Assembly: GCA_025024175.1 (NCBI GenBank) | Contig: QCXZ01000001.1 | Coordinates: 25,538,942 to 25,602,941, forward strand | DNA from: Rhyzopertha dominica | Taxonomy: Eukaryota; Arthropoda; Insecta; Coleoptera; Bostrichidae | DNA length: 64,000 nt | Direction: 5' to 3' | Shown here: in pieces, positions 11,163 to 22,200 of the stretch | Layout: the number at the start of each line of letters is the position of its first letter | How positions within the stretch are numbered: the first letter of the stretch is position 1 | Program-made: the position numbers and the translations under genes | Notes under the pieces: model-generated | What the model saw: only the letters and a program-made list of their open reading frames with translations | Database searches by the model: none | Told to the model about the DNA's origin: nothing

Positions 11163-12243
11163 TTAGACTTGCAATGGCGACAAGAAAATTTTGAGGTACA
11201 TTTGGGAATAAAGACCTTTACTTAAACAGTTCAAACATACCTTCAATTCTTTAGCATTCGTTAATCTTAAATCAGGTGAAAGTTGAAGAAAACGGTCGCA
11301 TTTAGAAAGTAAATGTTCCTTTTTGCAAAGAACACATGATTGAGGGTTTGAAACAAATGATTTGGAATGACATTTTGGCTTATCAGTTGCAACTCTGATT
11401 TGCTTGGGATTTAAAGAGTCTAAAAGGTTTGCAGTATTTTTAAGAAATTCCTTGAATTTATCTAATGTTGGAAGATTAGAACCTAGAGTATTTCTGAGGG
11501 CTTCCCACAAACGTGCAGTGTTGGGATCCAACTTTTTAGAAATAATGTAGATCAGAAAAGCGTCAAAAAGCTCTCTTTCCGTAGCAAGCGACTTGAGCGC
11601 GGCTACATGCTTGAAAAGCGCATCATTGATTTTATGTAATTTGGGAGCTGACTCCTTAGAAAGTGTTTCGAGTTCGAATATAGATTTTAGGTGATTGTGT
11701 ACTAACATACGAGGGTTGTTATACCTTTCGCATATGGACTTCCAGGCTACTTCATAATTATCCGGGCTAAATTCTAAAGATTTTATTACATTAGCTGCTT
11801 CACCAAATAGACTTACTTACCTTCAAATAGTGAAGTTTTTGTATCTGTGATATGGTTGAATTTTCATAAATTAATTTGTTGAATATTTCTCTCATTACCA
11901 AAAGGTGCGTACCTGGAGGAGGATGAACAATATCTGCAGTTGTCAAATCGTGTAGCAATGTCTTAGCCTCAGCAATAGCTAAGTAAAAATTGGATTCAAA
12001 ATCAGAAAATATGTCCAAGTCAGTTGCAAAATGAGTACTAATTTTACTTATCTTCGTATGAATTTCTTCGAATTTTGTAAGGAACACGTTAGCAATATTA
12101 ATTCTTTCCTGCAACTGCGTAATTTGCGCCGGTGAAATAATTTGATATGGATCCTTTTGCGCATCAAGCAACATTAGCACAAAATTAGAGAATCTATTTA
12201 GTTTGGCTACGATACTATCTCTCTCACGCGATAGCTCCTCCAT
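11163..12243 (-). pseudogene. BEL/Pao gag with zinc knuckle, one frameshift
   Basis: The likely start is the methionine of MEELSRERDSI at 12243; the frame is open further upstream, but that part is untranslated leader. The first part runs to about 11815, where an apparent 4-bp duplication (AAGTAAGT on the minus strand) shifts the frame. The product continues with LFGEAANVIKSLEFS and, from 11708, RMLVHNHLKSIFEL. The C-terminal end has CVLCKKEH...C and VCLNCLSKG, the cysteine-rich nucleic-acid-binding knuckle of BEL/Pao gag. The protein forms the cytoplasmic particle and packages element RNA. Confidence 0.85.
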
Positions 12244-12480
12244 CGCTACAAGTAAAACAAATGAATCGTGAAATCGTGAAAATTGAAATTGGTAATATCT
12301 AATAAGTAAATAAACTGTTCGTTTAGAGCGTTGTAACGGCAGTGTACAAACACAGTATAATGCATGCAATGAAAATAGAAAAGGGGAAACTCACTGTAAA
12401 TATGCCTCCAAGTGTGGTTGCACTACTGACGAAACTGCGATGAATTCACGTGTTTGCTATTCATTTGAATGATGCAGCAT

Positions 12481-12497
12481 CCGATCTCGAAGGACCA
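12481..12497 (-). other. Primer binding site of BEL/Pao element 1
   Basis: The minus strand reads TGGTCCTTCGAGATCGG four bases after the end of the 5' LTR. It begins with TGG, the complement of a tRNA 3' CCA, and shares its first 12 bases with the site of the other BEL/Pao element at 24528. The priming tRNA is not assigned here. Confidence 0.8.
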
Positions 12498-12501
12498 TTT
12501 A

Positions 12502-12597
12502 TGAAGAGTTTGGCTTATTCAAGCGCTCCACTCTTTGAAATGAAACTTCTACGCTGGTTTGAAACACCTATGTATTTTTAACATACAGTAGGCAATG
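12502..12597 (-). repeat. Truncated 5' LTR of BEL/Pao element 1
   Basis: About 96 bp match the last part of the 3' LTR at 5522-5610, apart from a roughly 10-bp insertion (AAACTTCTAC) and a 4-bp indel. Homology stops at 12596-12597, so roughly 230 bp of the LTR, including its promoter end, have been lost. Confidence 0.85.
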
Positions 12598-15500
12598 CAT
12601 TTATCAATCAATTTATGAATATGTTTGTATTATAAACATTACACACAAGGTTACTTATTGAACCAGATAGTGTTAATAGACATTACTAACAAGAGAGGTT
12701 CAGGTATAGATCCCTGAAGCACATCACCACAAACACTTTTTGGGATCGAATAGTTAAGCATTCTGTTGAATAAACAAAAATCGTCCCATTTTATTACAGC
12801 ATGCTAATACAAACTTCAATTACTGTCGCGGTACGGAACAGGACCCGTCTTCCCAGCTTTCTTTATTAATATGATAGAAACTGCGCGGCTGTAAGTCCCA
12901 CAGGATACGCCAATCACTCCCGTTCCTCTCGAATACACGGAAAATCATGTTCATCTGATCATGAATTGTATCTTAATTTCGTCGCTTCTCCGCTGAATCC
13001 CCGGGCACGTAAATTCGTTGTGACAGCTTTTATTTACTTGCCGCTGAATAAAATCGAATCGATCGAAGCTTGCGTCATGTCCATGAATGAATTTTCGGGG
13101 TTGACTAAACGTATACTGCCAGGAATTATTCACGAAGGCGGGACGGACGGAAAGCTCCGGGTTTTATTTTAGTTCACAGTTCGTGCTATAAATAATTGAG
13201 CTTGGTCTGTTTGCTAAGCTGACTCCTCATTCTACCTCTACGTGTGTTCGATCTGGTCGTTAGGTATTCCGAAATACGCGAGCAGTACGTCATAATAACG
13301 TAAGCATATCCTTCATTACTAATGGAATAGTAACGATGACGCCATTAACTACTATCATTATTATAAGTAACTATGTTGAGTGTTTATAAATAAATCAACC
13401 GGACATCAAAACGGACGCCATTCTACACGACAGACAAATTGCTGTATTGCGGGCTAAAATAATATTTCCTTCTTATGTAAGCTGAGTATAGCAAAAAATG
13501 CATTTTTCTCGAAACTATCTTCTATAATTCGTTTATATTTACCTTCAGTTTCTACTTAGTAAAAACTTTTTGTTTCATCACTGCCTTCTATAATCTTATA
13601 AACGCTAATTTGTCCCAGTGTTGAAAAAAGCTGGATTTTCAAAAACACTAGAGAATTTCTGCTATTGTAAATTATAAGTATAAAATATAACTATTGGCGA
13701 TTCAAATTAATATTTGTGCGCTCGAGCGATCAGCTGGTCGCGCAGAAAGCAGTCCACTTGATTCGTTTGCGCTTGTGGAGTACAAAACGCGACTCGGTTT
13801 AAAAAAGATTTTTACCTTTTTGGAAGCAACTATTGCCTGCAGGTGTAGGTACAGAATATACAATATAAAATACAGAAATATACAATACAAATATACAGCA
13901 TATACAATATATACACACAGAAAGTTGAAGGTGTTAATTTTAAGTTTTTAGTCTGTGTGCATATATATGCTTTGACGAACAAACCAGAAGCCAGATGAAC
14001 TGCAGGGTAAATTAAAAATAAAAAACGGGCAAATCAGAATAGATGCATAACATGCATGAAATGCACATTCACTCTGACCGTAGCAATACATATTACATTT
14101 TGATTATGTATTTTTTAAAGAGAATATCTGTATCAAAATAGTTGTATCTGATGCATCTTAACAAATGGTCGATCAGGAATCCCTTGTCATTCATAAAAGC
14201 ATTTTGGTATGAGATGATATCGCTTTGTTAAAATGCCTCTATGGAATGTGCATTTTTTTGGTAAAACTACGGAACCTACAACTTTGCTTAGCATAGCCAA
14301 CAACGTTGACAATATTGTGTAACAATTTTGTGCTTTAATTAAAAAAATATCTACTTTTCTAATTTCTATAAATATAGGGAAGGGCGATAAGATGTAATTA
14401 ATTGTTGTAGGATTTCCAACAATTTTGTACATCTTTGAGAAAATTTACCTGAATGTTAATGTGAAACTGAGTGCGACAGTAAGAGTAGTTTTCACTTCAT
14501 TATCAATATCTTTGTTATAGGTTGGTACAAAAATAGCAGGGCCTTAGTATCTTGCTGCTTTAATTTCTTTGTAATTGTTCAGTGGAAACAGGATAATTTC
14601 TTCCACTTTTAGTTTTTCAATTCAGACGGTACCGGTGTATAAATCAAGTTGTTGAAAATGGCTGGGTTTGTTGGTCATTAAATCTACTACGCTTTCTTTA
14701 ACAGGAAAGTAATAAAAACTATCGTGCTTCTGTAATTTAGCTTAAGAATAGTAGCTATAGACCAAAAAATTGTTTTCTAGCATTCTTTTTATGTTTACTT
14801 ATTTTTATAATAAAACTCAACTGTCGCCCAAAATCATTTATTGCGATGCGTACACGAAAGCGGAAAGCGCACAGCGGCAACAGCTGTTTTTTGATTACTT
14901 CACTATTCTGCCGCTAGACTGCGTATCGCTTAGCTTGAATCACCAAAATCACAGCTAACAGAATAGATGGAAACCGGTTAAAAACACTCTACGTACTCAA
15001 ATGATATTATTTTTTTGTTTAATCTAGATATTGTAGAAGATGTAAGTTGTTTAGAAGAAAATCACTCTCAAATGTAAAAAAGACTGGTTTTAAAGAAACA
15101 CTTGATATTATACAGTTCTGGCACAAAAATTTTAACATGCTTTTATTTTTTATTCTTAGATAATTTCAAATTAACATCAGTGACTGAAGAACAATTTGTC
15201 TACAAACAAAGGATATATGAAAGCAACAGTAAAAAGTGCAACGTTTGTTCTTTCGAGTTTAATATATAAAAGTAGCTAACCAAAACAAATGGTAATAGTA
15301 AAGGTACTTCATTTTTTATTGCAATCGTCTAATATAACCTGGTTTTTAATGGAGAAATCGAAATTAAACATTTACTGTAGAATTAGTAGAAGTATTACCC
15401 AAAAAGGTGCGTTGAATTTAAGAATATCTTTAATCAATTTAAAACCAAAAGCTCGTTTGGACAGAATAAGTGATAGATTCATTAAATATGGATAATAATG

Positions 15501-15900
15501 ACATTGAGTCCTTTATAATGATTATTTATAGAAACCATCTTATGGTAACCATCTATAGGAAAACAATTCAGAAAGCACCTATTTTATATTTATTATCAGT
15601 CAAAAATAGTTCAACTTGTATGATAGATCCTACCGCTACTTTGAATTAAGTCCACATAGTTGATGATATTTATTTTGCATTAGTAGGCCAAGAACGACCG
15701 AAAAATGTAAGATGAAGCGACCATCATACAAGACGTAGCCGAAGAATACTAAGAATGAACTGTATGATAATTTAATATTACAAGGAGAAGATAGGCAACA
15801 CAAATAAGTTTTATGACAGCACCTTGCTGAAAAGCTCATAGTCTAGTAGTGGTAATCATATTTTGTTACAAAATAATAATTAACTAACAAAAAAGACATA
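12598..15900. other. Intergenic DNA with two GC-richer patches
   Basis: Patches at about 12850-13250 and 13710-13810 are richer in CpG. The first has short overlapping open frames on both strands and a TATAAATA at 13187; I cannot assign a gene. The rest is AT-rich with no coding signal. Confidence 0.4.
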
Positions 15901-16909
15901 CAGGGTGTCCTGGTGTATATTATACACACAAAAATAATGTAAAGAAACTCTGAATTTAATTTTATTTTTTCAATTATAGTATGTATATGTAATAATAAAT
16001 CTAAAATTGCAAACATTAACATTTTCTTAATTACCTATAGTGTTCTTACAAAAAATGCTCAAAAACGGCACCATTGACTTCTAAACGTTCTCTACTCCGT
16101 TTACGAAGAGCGCATTTTTGGTCTTTTAATTGCTTTATATCTTTCTTTAATGTTGTTTGGAGTATTATTAATACACCTAAATAATACTTCAACTTCCTTT
16201 TTCAACCAGCCCTATAACCAATAATCTAGCGGTGTGAGATCTGGGGATCTTGGAAGACTAATCCAACGCCCTGCAAGCCTCGTCCAAATGTTGCCTGACC
16301 TGACGAGAGAAATGTGCAGGAGCTCCACCATGCCGATAATATACTTGTCTTGTGATATTTATAGGAACACCTTTTGTTTGTTTTGTAAAAAAAATTAGTA
16401 ATTATTTCCTGTGAGGCGATTCTCTAAAATGAAAGGGACAATTAAATAACTATCGAGTATTTCACACCACACGTTTACCAAAAACTAAAAATTACTGCCG
16501 CATGGAGATTTTAATTTGACAGTCATACTAGTTCCTTCATCAGTAAACAGTATATGTGATACAAAACAACAAAATTCTACAAGGCTATCATAATCTTCCG
16601 GCTGTAGGTACTGTATTCACTATAAATAGTATGGATATAAGCCATGCTTGTGGATAGTGTATATTTTTTTGTGGAATACCCATTGGAATACTTGTTTTTT
16701 GTGAGCTGGTCGTTGCATCTTCTTCTATTAGTTGCAGAATATTTTCAACTTCAAAGCTTGACACAAAATATTGGCTCACTATCACAATACATTGACAATT
16801 TGTCAAAACAACAGACTATTTAAATGTTTTTGAATATCGAACATGGCATATCTGAATTTTCGAAAAAATAATACAAGTGAAGTCCGGATAAGAATTGTGA
16901 AGTACCCTG
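15901..16909 (-). mobile_element. Tc1/mariner-family element with TA target site
   Basis: The element is 1009 bp and is flanked by TA on both sides. Its ends start CAGGGTGTCCTGG (left) and, reverse-complemented, CAGGGTACTTCAC (right). The minus strand encodes a decayed transposase. An N-terminal helix-turn-helix segment (NILQLIEEDATTSS) occurs in the 72-codon frame 16806-16588. TDEGTS, with the first catalytic Asp, lies near 16530. HGGAPAHFSRQVRQHLDEA and PRSPDLTPLDYW, with the second and third acids, lie near 16340-16200. The spacing and final Asp suit a mariner-type DDD enzyme. Several stops and frameshifts make it inactive. Confidence 0.85.
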
Positions 16910-16911
16910 TA

Positions 16912-18734
16912 TAATATCTACTAAAGTTTATAAAAAAGCTGTGTTTCGTGAACAAAACAATCATTACGTGAGGAATAATTTTCAGTTCTTCCTAAATCGA
17001 TCACACCAAAATTTATTAACAATTTCTTCTGATGAAAATGGTCGTTTACATAATTGCAATCACTAGAATCTAGCATCTACTCAATTAATTCGTGCTCATT
17101 TTAATCTGAATATACATCTATAATGAATAATGGAATGTCAGCCATGTCGCGAGAGCCCATAATATAGGGTGGCACAGGAAAACGGGAGATTTTGCAGTAA
17201 CTAACAAAAACAAAAAAAATAATTTACATGTTTTATTGTTATTTCAATTACATGTCAGTAAGTATCCCAACACAAATTATTTAATTTCTTAAAACAATAT
17301 GCTTAAGAACGTACGTAGTTCTCAAAACGACTGTTGAAATTTTGCTTGGCATTTTAACACACTTTTATGAAAATTGCAGCGATTTTTTTTATCAAATAAA
17401 TGTTATAATCTCTCACTTTCTAAATAGCTCTTCTAAGTGTCAAAGATTCTGGTAAGAACTAATTTTCACTTCCAGCATTATCGTTCGCTTTCACTTATAA
17501 AAACTGATATAATTCCCTTTGGAGTTCTGAGTATTTAATTCAAAAAATTACACAGAATACTCAGATCGGAAAAAGCAAAATTCTATTCTACACTGTGAGT
17601 TGACGAGGAAGATATAAACGATACCAAAATCACGGTTCATGCAATTTATGTACATTGCTTTTTTCTCATGGACTTCCAGGCAGATACTTTTGCTTTACTG
17701 ATCACACGTTATGGGATGTTTAAGGAAGTATTCCTCGAACTCGCTACGCAGCCATTTTTCCTCATCAACCCGCTTCGTCTACACAGCAAGTAAATTTGGG
17801 TTCACGCTGAATATTGCTTTGGCGTGCGCAATAACTTTGTTGCTTCTGCTCCTACACGTTCTATTGGTAAACATGTCTTAGCAGGAAGTACGGCCGGTTA
17901 TTGATTCTACAAGTTCCCGCTTTGGCAATGAACTTCGTCCAATCGGTTATGGTCAAATTTGGTTAATAATGCATGTCCGCACACATAGCCTCAGAAAACC
18001 CCAGTCTGGTAAATGGAACAATTAGGTTGTTTTATTGCCTTTCCACTATTCAGTGTTCTGTGGGGTTCCAATCTAGTCCACAATGGTATTTTAAATTTGA
18101 GCTGCATTTCAATTTGGATTCTATAATGAGAACACGAGAAGCGCTCTGTATGCAGTGAGAAGCACCAATTCTGAAAGCAATTGAAATGCGCAGTCCATTT
18201 CTATTTCTGACTTCTTAGAAGCTGCTGTACAAGAGAGCCCTATTGGAATCTGTGCTGCTTCCAATAACCTGTCGATTAATATTTAAAGTTCGTTCGGAGC
18301 TGTTTCTTTTTTTAGGAGATGAGTTCATTGAAAAAAAACTTATTAGGAAGCTTATTCATCCATTTCTAAAATGATGATAAATGTTTTACTTCAAGAACCA
18401 TCTACTATCAATACTCAATGCAATATACTACGGAATTACGGAAAAGTGGATCGTTACATGTTAATTTGGCTGACTGAGCGACGCTTCGGGTATTTATTTC
18501 GTGTTTCTTTATGCTACATTTAATTAAGGAATTACTGCGTTAAATAATATGAAGTACTAGTTACCTATTAACTCTTAACTAAAACTTAAAATGCTTTGGC
18601 ATTTGACTAAAGTACGAGTTCCGGCAGACTTCTGAATTTTCATTTTCACGATCCAATAACACAAAAAATCGATATGATAAAAGGTCTAATCCAAAGCTCA
18701 ATTTATTTGAGCCACTCTAGAATAAAAATAAAAT
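16912..18734. other. Intergenic DNA, possible further transposon relic
   Basis: TATAGGGTGGCACAGGAAAA at 17164 looks like the end of another TA-targeting element, but I found no matching end. The frame at 17973-18158 (61 residues) is unrecognised. Confidence 0.35.
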
Positions 18735-19090
18735 TAAAAATGCATGTCTATGCTGTGCTGTCTGCACCGCAACCAACTGCAGATAGATCTATTTCGCTAT
18801 CATTATAGCTCATCAGTTAAGTTTAGGTCTAGTGCAGACAGCACGGCATAGAACTGGGTTTGCCTATATACCAAAGGCTTGGTATGATGCAAGAATTTAG
18901 ATCTGTCAACATTACCCTGACATGATGACAAAGCCACCTAGCTGCCATTATGGGATCTACTTCCTAAGAGAAGTGACCTGACAAATTGGCATGCACCTAC
19001 ATAATTCAATTTGATAGCACGGCACTTTTTGCCGTGCTGCTTTGTCATCATGTCAGTGTAATGCTGACAGATGGCATTGCCATCTAAATT
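18735..19090 (-). mobile_element. Hammerhead-ribozyme repeat, copy at 18.7 kb
   Basis: On the minus strand the body (CACCTAGCTGCC, GACATGATGAC and CTGACAGATGGCATTGCCAT words, including a TATACC...GGTAT hairpin) precedes the ribozyme at 18747-18852 and a tail GCATTTTTAA. Compared with the 45-kb copies it has several substitutions and a small deletion around 18995-19030. It is one of the more diverged members but keeps much of its structure. Confidence 0.85.
18747..18852 (-). ncRNA. Type I hammerhead ribozyme, diverged copy
   Basis: It keeps CUGAUGA, GAAA and the AUC cleavage triplet. Stem II is GCUAU-AAUG-AUAGC, against GCUGU-AAUG-ACAGC elsewhere: a compensatory pair change. Outer stem I is GUCUGCAC/GUGCAGAC, against GUCUACAC/GUGUAGAC elsewhere: a second compensatory change. 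Stem III is AUAGAUCUAU, still self-complementary. The inner stem I strand reads ACUUAA opposite UGCAGU, losing two pairs, so activity is doubtful. Confidence 0.85.
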
Positions 19091-19218
19091 CTTACTTATT
19101 AGGAAAATTAGACGAATGTTAATTATTAATGATTAGTCGAAATGCCTAATTAACAAACAGATAATAATGATATTCTTTCTTTGCTAGCTAAGGGACATTC
19201 AAACAATATTTATCTATT

Positions 19219-19268
19219 TATCTGCAGTTGGTTGCTGTGCACACAGCACAGCATAGACATGTATTTTA
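19219..19268 (+). repeat. 3' half of a hammerhead repeat, inverted to its neighbour
   Basis: TATCTGCAGTTGG, the family's post-cleavage sequence, is followed by the outer stem I strand, the GCATAGACATG tail and TATTTTAA. It is in opposite orientation to the 18735-19090 copy. Together the two give the interval terminal-inverted-repeat ends made of ribozyme halves. Confidence 0.75.
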
Positions 19269-22200
19269 ATACTTACAAACTTAACCTTTTACATTGGCGT
19301 GCGTAGGTGGTAAGATTAAGTAGTAATTTGTCATATGATTGCATTCTAGTATCAACTATTATATTTTTCCTTCTTTTTTCTTCTGCGTTAGTCATAAAGG
19401 AAAGAATAGGAAGTAATAGTAGGTATGTTAAGTAAAATTAAATATTAGTGCGGGTTAGAAGTAAAATTATAAAATAAAACTATATAAATAAGTTACGTTA
19501 GTAGCATCTCTTAGTTTAGTTTCCGGCGCAATAGATTAATCGAGTTTCTCTTTAAAGGGATTTTGTCGAAAATAAATTGCATTTGGGAACAGATATAAAA
19601 GTAGATCGATTTGGTAAAGTAGAAAATCCGGAGTGATAAAAGATTTGTCGAGAATAGTACATATTGGTAAGAGCGTTTGATAAAATGATTAAGTCAAATA
19701 AAATAAATTTTTTGAACCCAGATGAATAATTATTGTGTCAGAAGCTCAGAGGGCACGCAGTGATGCGAACTGCTTTGAGATTTTTATTGCGATTCAAGTT
19801 GAAAATAGCAAATGGGACATTACCAACTAATAATAGCAGCTGTTTTATTCACAATGACAGCTAAATTGATCATGGATACGAACGACATAATTGCGGGATG
19901 GCATTCGATTATGTGACAGCAGCGTTACATCGACAGAAATTCAGATGAGAATACCGAAATCCATTACCATTAAAGCACCGTTGATAATTATTACATACAT
20001 GTGACTGATATTACTAGAGCGAACACGACCGTGTATGAAAAATGTACCCCTAGTTCGAAATGGTTTTAATTGAAACGCGTATATCCTTTCAAGATAATTA
20101 AAAAAGGGCGTTAGACCGAACCGGATGAGTTACATTAAGTAGAGCAATATTCTTTAATTACTTTTAAATTTCTTTTCAGTTTGTTTCCTTATTTCATGCT
20201 ATATTTCCTTTTAGTAATATCTGTTCGCGGAAGGAACTAACCGTTGGTTCGTTTTAAAACGATGGTACTGAAACAGCCCTCTAGTAGTACCTAATGTTAA
20301 TGTTAGAACGAACTGTTTTAACATAGGTATAAACATTAATTACGACGGGAAAATAGCCCCCAAAAGGTTGAATCAATTACATCTCGTAAGCAATTCGGAA
20401 ATAATGTATGTGTAAGCCAAGAAAGGTTGATATATAGCACTGCTAAAACTCATTACACTTCGTTGCAATACAATGAAACGGCACAAAATATTTAATCACT
20501 TACATACTGAAACACAGTGGCTTTCGAAATATTGCCTTACAGAGCAATTTCAGAAAGCTTCCCGTAAACGGCTGCTTTAGCATTACCTGATGATCCTGAA
20601 TCAAGCGCAGTTCATTCCACTGTCTGCTGCGATGTTATATAGGAGCAAGATTAATGTAATCCAGACGCCAGACAGCATAAAAAATCGCGTAGGTCGGTCA
20701 GCAATCCTGAAATTATTTTTTTACAACACCACGCAATCTAACTTCAGCCCAGCCTAATCTCGAGGAATAAAACTTCGATAAGGGTTGATTATGTCGCGGA
20801 TTTAAAAAAGCTCTAGTGAAAAAATATGCAAGCTCTTCATGAATTTCAACGAGATGCAAAGTTTACTAGCCAGACTGTAGTCTGTACTTGCATGAGATGT
20901 TAAAAGATGATGTAACATGTCGCAAAAAATAGTATAACATGTATATAATATTGGAAAACAGTCGTGTAAATACAGTAGATATACTAAAAAGTCTCAAGTA
21001 TAAGTTCGTAAAAATATCAGCGGGATACTGGTTTCTGAGCGTATATCAATGGCATTCAATATACGTATAATCATATACCATTATTTAGCCACTATTGAGG
21101 GGATAATTTTCTTGTATTGTATACTACATGTATACGTATACGTGCAGTAAATATACGTACGGATTGGCGTATTTGGCTAGTAGTACAAGGTAAACCAACA
21201 TTTAATCACTTGTTAATCCAATATTTTTTGTCTGTCATTATTTGAAGATTTTATCCGACATTAATGTTGCTTTATTCCCAAACTTTTTGATCTCTTTCAA
21301 ATTTCACAAATTATTAAGAATAATTAAAACTTAATCATCAATAACAACATTGCGTGAACAAATGTTGAAATGGCAAATATATGCACTTAATATTGGGTGA
21401 GTGCCGCGGCAATGTAAATGTCAGCTGAGACTTTTTTTATAAAGCAGGCCGAATTATATGACAAACTTCAAATTTTGATGCTTAGGTTTTGCAATTTTAC
21501 TCGAAAACAGCAGTAACGATCCAATATTTGTAGGAGAGCAAAAAGTTTCGGTATAAAGGGGTCTTTCATTGATGTGAGATAAAAACATCAAGTAAAGACA
21601 GACAAAAAAGAATATATGGATTTATAAATAAATAAATGTCTTCGTTTACCCTCTTATACTAACAAGAAAATCATACTTTTACTCATAAAACATCCGTAAT
21701 TGATCCAAAATTTCGAATCATTTTCGCCAACGGTTGGAAAGTTATTAACAAGACATAGTTCTGTAACAACATTCAAGGACTATAACTTTTTATCAGTGCA
21801 CTATTGAATATAGATTAAAGTGGGGAATCGCTCTAAAGCTCTCCAGGGATTAATTACCCAGTTATGAGATTGGCCGCGCTCTTTAAAACACCCTGTTTTT
21901 ATCTAAAATAATATAACCAACGTGTGGTAAAAGCACAAAAATAGGGCGTGAAAATTTAGAAGTAGGTATGTGCTTTCTAACCTGAAACTGACTTAACGTC
22001 GACACTTATTTTTTAGAAGACAAAGTAAATTCCTAAACTTGCTGCTGGTTTTAGGTGACAATGTGGGCGTTTACTAAAGCTCTTGCACCGTTACGATCTC
22101 ATCCGGTTATTCCCAAGGAAGATTAATGTTGTCAAAGCCGAAACTGTGTCACAGCTCAAAGTCCAAAACGCAGTGTGGGCGAGCAATGGACCCAAAATTA

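Larger units (their letters stand above)
5522..12597 (-). mobile_element. BEL/Pao LTR retrotransposon, broken, with nested hAT
   Basis: On the minus strand the order is truncated 5' LTR, primer binding site, gag with zinc knuckle, aspartic protease, RT, RNase H, integrase, polypurine tract and 3' LTR. This protease-RT-RNase H-integrase order and the sequence of each domain are those of BEL/Pao. The reading frames carry one gag frameshift, several pol frameshifts and an intact hAT insertion, so the copy cannot move by itself. The 5' LTR keeps only its last 96 bp or so, hence no target-site duplication can be tested. Its age must exceed that of the hAT copy inside it. Confidence 0.92.

Noticed and set aside
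12951..13172. Overlapping frames on both strands near a TATAAATA
   Set aside because: The TATA box lies downstream of the frames and 42 bp from the nearest initiator-like site, so neither a gene nor a promoter is well supported.
17160..18160. Second mariner-type element starting TATAGGGTGGCACAGG
   Set aside because: No matching right end and no legible transposase boxes.
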